Shown: one piece after another, positions 36,927 to 47,399 of the stretch
How positions within the stretch are numbered: the first letter of the stretch is position 1
How the letters are laid out: every line of letters begins with the position of its first letter
DNA from: Rhynchosporium graminicola
Taxonomy: Eukaryota > Ascomycota > Leotiomycetes > Helotiales > Ploettnerulaceae
Assembly (NCBI GenBank): GCA_900074885.1
Contig: FJUW01000002.1
Coordinates: forward strand, 1-64,000
DNA length: 64,000 nt
Direction of reading: 5' to 3'
Notes under the pieces: generated by a model
Told to the model about the DNA's origin: nothing
What the model saw: the letters and a program-made list of their open reading frames with translations, nothing else
The model's database searches: none
Program-made: the position numbers and the translations under genes

Positions 36927-37006
36927 GCCGGTCCACCTCCAGTTTCGCTCGCCCACTCGCTTACTGTCGGGGTTACCAAATGCCGCACTCATGCAAACGC
37001 CGCACT
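36927..37006 (+). repeat. left terminal inverted repeat of the pogo-like element
   Basis: This 80-bp repeat is GC-rich and almost untouched by RIP. It differs from the right copy by only two C/T changes (TTACC versus TTACT, and CATGC versus CATGT). Directly inside it the sequence turns AT-rich. It contains a run of CGCTCGCCCACTCGC. Confidence 0.93.
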
Positions 37007-37039
37007 CTCGGTATTATATCAGTAAAGTATTTTAGGTGC

Positions 37040-39143
37040 TTCACCCGCTAAAATTCTTTTAATTTCAATATTAAATAACTACTCTAATTCATTAAGGATA
37101 TATAATCTTTTCTAGTACAAAATTGATCTCTATTATCTTTACTCTCAGAGCTTTCTACTATAAGTGCTACTAGTAGCGACGATTCTAAATATCGATTATG
37201 CTCTAGCTCCTTCTCTTATATAGCTCTACTAGGCTCATATAATATCTATATATCTTGATCTTGATCGCTATAGCCGAAGATATCTACTTTAAACTATAGC
37301 TTAGAAGCTAGTAGATCAGAGTAGCCTTCTTTAGTAGAAAGTATAGTTTCAGCGACTATAGGCTATTTATCAGGCTCTCTTTCTAGTCGATAGAGCTCTG
37401 AATCAGGTGCTACTACTTCTCCTCTCTTCTATAACTCTTATAATTTGAGCTTCCTAGTCTTATTTATCTTCCGTGCTTAAACTCTTGCTTTTAATAGAGA
37501 CTTCTTATACTTTCTAATAGTATAAGAAAGTACTCGATTAGCTCTCTAGCGATTTTCTATCTTTTTAGCTTTAGCTTTAGCTTGAATTTGAAGTTGTAGA
37601 TCAGCTACACTTGCTATAGCACCTCCAATTGACTTTAACTACTTAATCGATCATCGAGAGGTCTTCTTCTCTTAGGCACTTAACTATAGCTTCTATTAAA
37701 GTATAGTATTATCAGTAGAAGTAATCAAGGCCTTATAGAGTTAAACTATAGCTTCCTTGATCGAGCTTTAGAAGATCTCTTTTAAATCGTTAGATAAGTG
37801 AGTTAGATCTCTTCTAATAAACGACTCTACTATAGTTATAGTAGAGATCACTCTATCTACTAGTATAGAAAGTAGTAGTAAAAGTAACTCTAGCTCTTCA
37901 ATTAACTTCTGCTTTCCAAACGATCTTATTCTCTTTAATCTAGCTTTATAGCTAAGAGGCTATATTCTAGCGTTCTTAAAAGCGTTCTAGATTATATAAC
38001 GTTATATAGTTTTCTGTCGAATACTAGTAAGGTCTCTGAATAAAGAAGTAATTAAATAAGTAATATCTAAGTTCTGTAAAGCCGAGTTAATAGCTTAAGA
38101 GTAGTAGTACTTCTAAGGCCGAAAAACGCCTATATCTAATAGCTGAAGAGTATACGTTAAGTAGCTTAGAAAGTACTATAGGTATATATGATTCTCTTGA
38201 AGAAGTACTATAAATTGCTTATAGTAATGAGATTCGTAGCTGTCTAAAAGGAGTAGTTTCTATAGCTTTTCTGGTCCGGCATACGAGTGTTTAATTAAAT
38301 AGTAAGCGTATTCTATGATAATCGAGTTATTAATATATCTAGTTGAAGAGAAAGTAATTATTTCTTTATTAGAAAGGTTTATAGATATCTAGTTCTCTAT
38401 AATCATCTCTCTAAGGTAAATTACAAAAGCTAGAAGTATCTTCTTTCTATTACTATATATAGTTTCTATAATAGTAACTATTTTGCGGCTTCCTTATGTA
38501 AGTATATATAGTATATTTACACTCCTTGGAACAACTATACTCTCAGCATATAGGAGGGCGCCTCGTATACTAGATTCATCTATATTTAGAACCTTCTTTC
38601 TATTATTAATTTAAAGCCTTTCTATCTCTCTCTCTAGGTTCTGGAACCACTAGATTACTACTTCTTCTGTAAATAGCTCTAATCGTATAGCTTCTATAGG
38701 TTTCGTCTTAATCGAATAGAGCTCTAGATAGTCCTTTAACTAGTTACGAAACCAGGTTTTGGAAGGAGGTAGCTTTAGAGGAGTTTAGGCTTATAGAATT
38801 ATTATAACTATTAGCAGAAGATTATTATAATAGTAAGGAGATTATACTGCAAGTAGATAAGTAATTACTGATTTAACTATCAGATAAGTAGCTCTTATAT
38901 CTACCTCCTACTAATTATAGTAATACTGCCTAATAGCCTCCTCCTGGGAGGGAGTAAGTAGCTTATTATAGCTACTACTTCCTGGAAATAACTCTTTCTT
39001 TAAGCTATTAGTAGTACTCTTTACTCTTGAAGTAGCTTTCCGTAGAGAATTAGCCTTGATATCGAATTAGCGTGCTACCTTAGAGTAACTCTCTATAGGG
39101 TGCGCTATATACTATAATTTAGCGTCTCGGAAGGCCTTATTAT
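37040..39143 (-). pseudogene. pogo/Fot1-like DDE transposase relic
   Basis: The minus strand reads, with stops from CAG/CAA to TAG/TAA, as a DDE_1 transposase of the pogo/Fot1 group. From N to C: helix-turn-helix relic YSKVAR (near 39,090) and LTPSQEEAIRQYY (about 38,940); NIDESSIRG with the first catalytic Asp (about 38,573..38,590); RKIVTIIETIYSN; LLLDSYESHYY with the second Asp (about 38,227..38,260); and the QLLDIGVFRP motif with the third Asp (about 38,121..38,150). The first codons lie beyond the retrotransposon insertion, at about 53,253..53,280, and rejoin in frame when the ATTAT duplication is counted once. The protein is not functional. Confidence 0.85.
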
Positions 39144-39411
39144 TATGACGATAGCTCACCTGAATGTCATATGAGAAGAAGGATAGATACTAGGGCCTAA
39201 GTTCACAGGTATCCCGGCAGAACTAGTGTCCGACTTAGTATAATATCGGACTAGTACTAGTATATATATATAAGGTGCCTTATACTCTATCTCTTTTCTT
39301 CTTCCTTTCTTATCTTTTTATTTCCTTTGTAATAAACTATATAAGATTGCTCTTAGCTTCCCTACTTATTTATTCTTATTTATATACCGCCTCGAGCCTT
39401 ATATCGTTATA
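39144..39411 (+). repeat. 5' LTR of gypsy copy B (268 bp)
   Basis: It begins TATGACGATAGCTCACC (probably TGTGACGA before RIP) and ends ...ATATCGTTATA (probably CGTTACA). A TATATATATATAAGGTGCC element lies at about 39,262..39,280 and a CT-rich tract follows, the likely promoter and start region. Confidence 0.9.
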
Positions 39412-41200
39412 TTAAATAAAAAGATTAAGATAGCCGGAGATAGCTTACTATAATATCTTACTACTAAGTTAGTTATTCGATAATTACTCGCATATAGCTA
39501 AGATACTAGAGATCTCTCGGATAGTTATAAATCAGGGTTTAATTTAGCTTATTATAAATAGTATAATAGAGGAGGTTTTCGCTAATACTCCTTTAATAAC
39601 TCCTTTAGTATAAAGGAAATATGGACAGATTTTGAAGAAAGTATAATAAATACCTTAGAACTTTAACCTCTACGTATCGCTGCCGAAATAGCCTTAATAT
39701 ATCCTTTTTAAGCTATTATTATAGCTTCTAATTAATAAACTTAAGACTCCTCTAGTTCTAAGGGAACTTAACGCGATCCCTCTTATTCTACCTCCGAACC
39801 TAATCTATTATACTTTTCTTTATCTTAAATATCTCTTATACTAGAGAATATTAATACCTTATTAAGGAAGTACTAACTAAGAGAGAAAGGAAAATAAAAG
39901 CGAAATTCCTTAGGAGTATAATCGCTAAGTACTTTTACTACTATAGATAATTCGAACCTGATCTATTCCCTTTTATAATAATTAGTAGACTAGAAAGAAA
40001 AGAATAACTCTTTAGAAGATACTATAGATAGACTAATCTCTATATAAGATAAGTTCCTTATAGGGGTTCCTCGCTTATCTTCGACTCTCTTATTAGAACT
40101 AATACTATAATCTCCGCGTATTCTAGAGTTTAATAAGCTAATAAACTCTATTCTAATACGTAGTACTAAGAGAGAGGATATTATTTCTAATAAACTATCT
40201 CTCTCTCTTAGCGCCGGATTAGTAGAGTTATGCCCTAGGAAGTCTTATCTTACTAAGAAGATCCTGCTTCTAGATAATAGATCGGACTTTACCTTCTTCT
40301 AATAGAGAGTATCGATATAAGACCGGCTAGCTATAAACGCCGATTACTACTCTATAGACTTCTCTTAGCGCGTTCTCGTATAAGGACTAATTACTAGATT
40401 AGCTAAAGAGTATCTTATGCTTTAGTACTTAGCTAATAAGTTTAAGACTAGTAATAAAATAATCTTCTTATTAGAGGAGAACTTTCTTATTAGTTTAGAG
40501 GAAGATAACTACTATAACGCTTTCTACTACTTAGAAATATAATAACTTAGCTATTCCCGCGAGACTTTCGCTGAGTTTCGTAGTCGATTTTAAAGCGCTA
40601 CTATCTAAAGTAAGGTTAAAAAGAAAGAGTAGTTCTTTTATATATAAGATAAGATTATATTATCCTTACGCGCTTTAACTCTTATTATTAAACTAATATA
40701 GAATAAGAACTACGCTTCTATAGTTAGATTCTTACTTTCTTTTAATATCGAGCGTTATTATAACTTAGAATATACTTATCCCGAGAAAGCTACTGCCTCG
40801 GTATAGTATTATAAGCCTATTATTATTACTATAACTACTATTAGTTCTACCTCTTACTAGTCCCTAAGCTTAGCCCCTCGATAAACTACTCTTATATTAT
40901 ACGTATATACCTCTATCTTAGTATAAGCTAGTACTCTCTCTGCGCTAAAACGCTTTACTATCTCGACTGGAGAACCCCTTAAGTATTATAGTTATAGATA
41001 GCTTAGTTATATTAAGCTAGACTATCTTAACCCGCTTAAAGTTTAATTAATCGACGAATTTCCGAAAGAGGAGAGAGTAACTAAGGAAGTAATAGAGAAT
41101 ATACTCTCCGAATCTGAACTAATACTAGAGGGAAACGATAAGGCTTAAGTAAAAACTCCTTTCTAGGTCTATATAAGTATAATCTCTCTAATCTTAACTT
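39412..41200 (+). pseudogene. gypsy gag relic with mutated zinc knuckle
   Basis: The plus strand in this region follows gag in position and character (basic, helical, no enzymatic motif). At 40,981..41,028 it reads K-Y-Y-S-Y-R-stop-L-S-Y-I-K-L-D-Y. This has exactly the spacing of a CCHC zinc knuckle (C-x2-C-x4-H-x4-C) with every Cys and His replaced by Tyr, as expected if TGT/TGC and CAT/CAC codons suffered RIP. Frames are interrupted. Confidence 0.7.
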
Positions 41201-41219
41201 TAACTCTCTAATAAGAGGT

Positions 41220-44200
41220 AAGTAATTTATATACTTAATTATAGTTAGTATAAATAGACTAAGAGTCTCTATAAATAGCTTAATCGATACCGGAGCGAAT
41301 AGCTATCTATTTATTAATTATACTCTTATTAGACGACTATTAGGAGCTCTTAGTATTAAAATCGAGCTATTACCTTATTTTATTCTAATATATAGGTTCT
41401 AATAGTCTATTAGAACTTATATTACTTATTTTATATATTTATACTTTTCTATTAATAATAAGCATATTTATAACTACTCTTTTATTCTCCTCGATTTAGG
41501 ATAATAAGATATAATTATTAGTATTAAATAGATACAATAATTTCAAGTTAAGCTAGATACGCTCTACTATAAGCTACTATAGCCGGAATAATATCTAGCT
41601 ACTTTCTAATATAATAAGGAGATAATTATAACTTTACTATCTTATAAACTTAATATTAATTGATCTTACTAAATCGATATTAACACGCGGGACTTAGCTA
41701 TAAACTAGCTAAACTAATACCGATTACCCTAAATAGTAGTAATACGATATATCGACGTATCGTCCCTACTATTTAACTTATTTCCGCTTATCGCTAAGGA
41801 ATCCGAACTCCTTTCCGCTCCGAATTTATCGAGAAGGGTACTTACGCCGAAACCCTACTATAAGTGCTCCTCTTAACCTCTAAGGATCTAGAAACTAGTT
41901 CTGATTTACTAAATTAGTACTATAGCTTTTTACTTTAATACAAAACGTAAAGGCTCCGAATTATTCTTTATTAGTATCTACGAGATAGATTATCTCTTAT
42001 AAGATTATCTAAATAGCGACTCCCCTGAGGATCCTGATACTAAATAACTCGTAGCCGAAAAGCTACTAGAATAGTATTATACTCTTAAGGAAGCTTTTTC
42101 TAAATAGGATTCTAATATTCTTCTGCTATATTACTTATATAATTATAAAATTATTCTAGAAGAACTATTACTTAACGTATATTCGCTTCTATATCGATAG
42201 TCTATAGACGAATTACAGGTAACTAAGAAGTACTTTATAAAGAACTTAGATAAGGGATTTATCGAATCTAGCTAAAGTCCTTTCGTATCACTTATACTAT
42301 TCGTTAAGAAGGCCGATAGAGGATTACGCTTCTATATCGATTATCGTAAGCTTAATACGATTACTCGAAAGGATTCCTACCTAATACCCAGGAGCCACTC
42401 ATACTATTGTAGGTCGAAGTACTTCTGAATAATATTCTGATGGCTTCATAAAGCTGAAGTATATCAAGGTCAAACCCAGATCCAGTGGAGGTGTACGATA
42501 AGCTCTTAACTTATATATCTAAAGTAGTGATCTTTACTAAACTAGATATCCGAGTAGTATTTAACTATATCTATATAGACCTCGAATCAGAGGAGTATAT
42601 TACCTTCCGAATCCGCTTCAGATCCTATAAATATAAAGTACTACCTTTTAAGCTTTATAATAGACTTAGTATATACTAATAATATATGAATAATATACTA
42701 CTAGACTATCTAGACGACTTCTATATAGCTTACTTAGACGATATTCTTATATACTTAGAAACGCTCTAGGAATATAAAGAATATATTAAATTAGTATTAT
42801 AATACTTAATAGATACTAGACTCTAAGTAGATATTAAGAAAAGCGAGTTCTATATTACTCGGACTAAATACCTTAGATATATTATTATTACTAATAGAAT
42901 CGAGCTAGACCTCGAGAAGGTAGTACTATTAGTAGACTAGAAGTACCCCGAAATAGTAATAGCTATGAAATCTTTCCTAGGATTCTATAGCTTCTATTAT
43001 TAATTTATTCGGAATTTCGGCCTTATTACTAAACCTCTCTTAATACTTAATAGGCCTATAGTACTATAGAATTTCACTAACGATTATAAGAAGTCCTTCG
43101 ACGATTTATATTAATAGCTACTATTAGTGCAGAAAATATACTATTTCGACCCTAAAGTATAAACTAAACTAGAAACTAATACCTCTGATAATATAATAGC
43201 TAGAGTTATCTCTTAATTATATAAAGATAACTAGTAGTATCTAATTAGATTATATTCTTATATTCTTAATAGATATAAACTAAACTAGGAGATCTATAAT
43301 AAGGAATTATATATTATTATTAAGTCTTTCCGGAAATAGAGACCTAAACTTATATCTCTATAACGCTATATTAGCGTATATATAGACTACTAATCCTTAG
43401 AATACTTTATAACTACTAAGATCCTAACTAGTAAGTAAGCTAGATAGATAGAATTCTTTTCTAAATTTAACTTTCAAATTATATATACGCTTAGTAAAAA
43501 TAATACTAAAGCTAATATCCTTAGCTATAGAGAATAAGACCTAAAGATATAAGAATAATAGAAATAAGATAGTAGATCTCGGGTTTTATTACCTCTAGAC
43601 TATCTAGATCCTAGGATTAATACGGAACTAGCTAAATATTATATCGATTAAATTAGTTATATATACTTAATATCGCTAAGGACTAATATACTATCGGAAC
43701 TCGTACGTAACTCCTTTAATTTAATTAAGAAACTATATTAATTTAGCTAAGAATTATTCTCTAATAAATAGAATATATTAGGAGATAGCTATACTATTAA
43801 TAATAGTTTACTACTTTATAATAGTTATCTATATATATAATACTATACTCTACTATATACTTATTTAATTAGCGAAGTCTACGATTAAGTTTCCTCTACT
43901 TATTTAAACACTCGTAAGACTACTAAAATGATTTCTATCTATTACTACTAGAAAGGACTCGTATCGGACGTGAAATAGTATACTCGTAATTACTACTCTT
44001 ACTAGTACTCTTATCTGAAATAGATAAAATAGTAAGGATTCCTCTACTTATTACTAGTACTTAGCTACTTTATATAGTACTTAGCTATAGATTTTAAAGA
44101 CTTCTCGCCTGATAACTAAGAGTTCGATAGGATACTAGTATTTATTAATTACCTAAGGAAGGACTTTATATCGATATTATACTATTATAATATCGATACT

Positions 44201-45240
44201 CGCAGGATAGTGATATTATTTATCTAATAGATATATCGTTTCGGATATACCCTTAAGTTAATTATATTTAACTAAGGAGCTTAGTTTATCTTATCTTTCT
44301 AGTAAGAGTTTTATTATATAATCGGAGTTAAAGTTAAGTACTTTACTACTTTCTACTAGTAAACTGATAGATAAATAGAGATTATAAATTAGTATATTAA
44401 CTAATACCTTAGACTTTTTATTAATTACTACTAGAGTAACTAGGGCGAACTACTACTAATAATAGACTGCGCTTAAGTAACCCTGCTTTATGATTCTATC
44501 AGTATAGTGCTATATACTCTTAAATATAGTATATTACTACGGAATAGCTAGGATTAGAAGTAACTTATTATATTAATATTATAAGAGAAGCTTAATTATA
44601 CTAATACTAAATCCTTAGCTAAACGTACTAAATCTGCTATCGAGGTTATAAAAGCTAATATACTAGCTACTTAGCAGAAGATAAGCGCTATAACTGACCC
44701 GAAATAGCGTAATATCGACTAGGAAGTTAGAGATAAGGTATTTCTCTCTATAAGGAACCTTAAGAATTACTAGCTAAGTAAGAAGCTATCTAGCCTCTAG
44801 GTAAGACTATACTAAGTCCTAGCTAAGATCAGATGCTCTTATAAGCTAGATCTACCCTCTAGATCTTCTATATATAATATATTCGCCCTCGAATTACTTT
44901 TTAAGCACCCGGACGACTTATTACTAAGCTAGAAGTTATTAAACTTACTCCCGGAGGTTATTACTACTTAAGAAGAGTAGGAGTTATAAGATATACTTAC
45001 TATATAGCTCCTAAGAGGTAATCTGAAGTATTAAGTTAGCTAGCTAAGCTATAACTCGGACTTAACTTAGTATAATACTTCCGACTTAATAAGTGCTCTA
45101 TATAAGCTTAGAGACTTCTATACTACTAACTTAAGTAAACTTAGACTCTCGCGTAAACTAGATTAGTAGATTAAAGCTTAGGAAGATAGAATAAATAACT
45201 ATAGTTACTTAGAGGATAATAAACTATTATAGTTACTAGT
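41220..45240 (+). pseudogene. gypsy pol relic: protease, RT, RNase H, integrase, chromodomain
   Basis: Protease: LIDTGANSYLF at about 41,280..41,312 holds the catalytic [18 protein letters not shown] (about 42,345..42,382), then after a ~100-bp foreign insertion TYISKVVIFTKLDIRVVFNY (about 42,509..42,568), and YLDDILIYLE (about 42,732..42,765) with both catalytic Asp kept. RNase H-like and integrase-like segments follow to about 44,500. The chromodomain is at about 44,970..45,200 (relics ILTxxLLRGNLKYQV, then LRDFYTTNLSKL). Stop codons come mainly from CAG/CAA. A 64-codon open stretch at 42,485..42,679 is a surviving piece of this RT and not a separate gene. Confidence 0.85.
42395..42494. other. 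non-RIP filler insertion of about 100 bp inside the gypsy RT
   Basis: Between CCCAGGA and CGATAAGC the sequence has normal composition with many CpA and TpG dinucleotides (for example TGATGGCTTC, GTCAAACCCAG). The two other gypsy copies of this window lack it: copy A reads straight from CCTAGGAT to CGATAAGC. Its origin is unknown. Confidence 0.75.
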
Positions 45241-46756
45241 ATTAAGAATTTATTACTAAGGATAATCCTCTAATTATACTCTATAATAATACTATATCTA
45301 AAACTCTACTTCCTCTATTATCTTTACTTTACTAGCTTTCTCTCCTAAGTTCTCCGGAGCTTCTAGTAAATCTAGAATATCTAGAACTAGAACTACTATA
45401 TCTAACTCTTTACTTAAATCTATTAATATAGCTTTAGTAATAAACTAAGTATAATAGCTAATCTTATAAGGTTTCTTCTTTAGAGAAGGTCTAAGAGTAT
45501 CTAGATCTAATACTATCTTTAAACTAGAAAGCAAATTCCTTTTTCCTTTAGTATCAGATATTATAGCTTTAAATATAGCTTTTTTTTATAAATTCCTATA
45601 TAATAGCGTTTAACTCTTTCGTCTGCTTTAATACTATTTATACTATTAACTTAGATTTCGCCGAATCTACTATTAGAAGATCTAAATCCTATATCGTATT
45701 AGTATCGTACTAGTATCTAAGGGTTTAGGAATCGTAACTTATTACTTTAATAAACTCTAATTCCTTAAATACTTTCTCTATAGATCGCCTTAAAGCTTAA
45801 GTCTCTGCTAATTATATAATAGTAATCTCTAACGTAGTATTAGGAGTAGTAGATTTCGCGAGATAATAGATCTGATTAATAGCCTTATAAGTAGCTATAA
45901 TATTATCCCGATTTAGCTCCGCGTCTTTAGCTTCGCTACTAGGAAGTAAACTAGATAAAATAGTATACTTTATATTAATATAGTTAAGTAATTATAACGT
46001 ATTAGTATATATAATTATATTTAGGTTTAAGTAACTTATATACTTATAACTACTCTTTAACGCTGAATAATACTTATAAAGCTTAGAGTTAAGCTTATCA
46101 AATGAATATAAGAGTTCTAAAATAGGAGTATTATTATACTTTATCTTAAGGAAAGTGCGAATATACTATAGGTAATATATATAATACGCTACTAAAAGAG
46201 TACCGGCGAGAACTAGTAAGAGCACTATAGGAGTTAGTATTATAGATCTGTAGAACTCTTATATCTTACCTAAAGACTATCCTTAATACTAAGGCGAGGA
46301 ACTTACTTATAATAAGAGAAGAGTTAATTAAGTCGATTAATATATAAGATTATAGTAGATTACTATAGTAGTTAGTAATAATACTTACTCTAGGAACTGT
46401 ATTATAGTCTAGGAAGAGTAAACTTATAAGTCGAAGTAGTTATCGCAGTTAAAAAGGAAAGGCTCTAATATTAATAAACCTTTTCCTTTATATACTCTAC
46501 GCTTTACTTAAACTTAACTCCTGCTATAAATAGATAAAGTAAATACTACTTACTGCCTGATTTAGAAGCTATAGCTAATATAGTACTATTATAGCGATAT
46601 AACTAGTTAGAACCTAATAAAGAATTTACTACTACTAAAGAGCGGCTAGCGCCTATTACGCGAATATCGACGGAAATAGTTATAATAAAGACTAATTTCT
46701 AGTATAAAGTATAACTTTCCGAGCTTAGGGTTAAGCTCTTCTTAGGGGGGGGGGAA
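45240..46756 (-). pseudogene. antisense coding-like segment downstream of gypsy pol
   Basis: On the minus strand, about 45,590 down to 45,300 reads as roughly 90 codons with only one TAG before the end (...KGKRNLLSSLKIVLDLDTL, then KKKPYKISYYT, ITKAILIDLSKELDIVVLVL). The corresponding segment of copy A (5,260..6,751) is present too. No family is recognised. It could be an extra ORF carried by the element, or a captured host fragment fixed in this family. Confidence 0.45.
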
Positions 46757-46946
46757 TATAATAATAGCTTACCTGAATATTATATAAGAAGAAGGGTAGA
46801 TACTAGGGTGAACGTTTATAAGTATCCCGGCAGAACTAGTATCCGACTCGGTATAGTATCGGACTAGTACTAGTATATGTATATAAGGTACCTTGCACTC
46901 TATCTCTCTTCTTCTTCCTTTCTTATCTTTTTATTCCCTTCGTAAT
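46757..46946 (+). repeat. 3' LTR of gypsy copy B, first part (190 bp)
   Basis: It begins TATAATAATAGCTTACC, aligned with the 5' LTR start, and ends in CGTAAT. The last five bases, GTAAT, are the copia target duplication. The remaining 78 bp resume at 53,170. The poly-G run at 46,745..46,754 just before it probably belongs to the polypurine tract. Confidence 0.9.
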
Positions 46947-47151
46947 TATTGGTATCACTCTGTCGTAGTACGTATAATCAAGTAGTCTGCGTGAGCTAAA
47001 GTACAGTGATAATAGTAGTAGTATTATCTATTGTATCGTAGCTATCTTTCCTAGGTAGTCGAGACTCCGGAAGGGAGATATATCTGGCCGGCTAAACCCC
47101 GGTACAGATACTCGACTACCACGTGACTATGGACTAACATATGGACTAACA
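46947..47151 (-). repeat. copia LTR (3' LTR relative to the coding strand), 205 bp
   Basis: It differs from its partner at about ten positions, nearly all transitions (for example ATCAC versus ATTAC, TGTCG versus TATCG). That indicates RIP or divergence after insertion. Confidence 0.92.
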
Positions 47152-47399
47152 CTAGGAGTACTTTAAAGTAGCTCTAAACTATCTATTTCTCTATATGAAA
47201 GTAACGCTTTTTACTTTCTAATAAGAGTAGTACTATAATACTACTCGTGCAGAAGTATTATATAGTATATAGGTTTCTACGTGATTAGATCTAAAGATTA
47301 GATAACTGAACTAAACGCCTTACAGGCTCTCTTCCGGCTTCAAGTTATCTAAATTCCCTCTATCTACCTATTCTATAGGCTTAATAACTAATTGATTCG

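Noticed and set aside
42485..42679. 64-codon ORF as a possible independent gene
   Set aside because: It is a surviving piece of the gypsy reverse transcriptase; its apparent start lies in the filler insertion.
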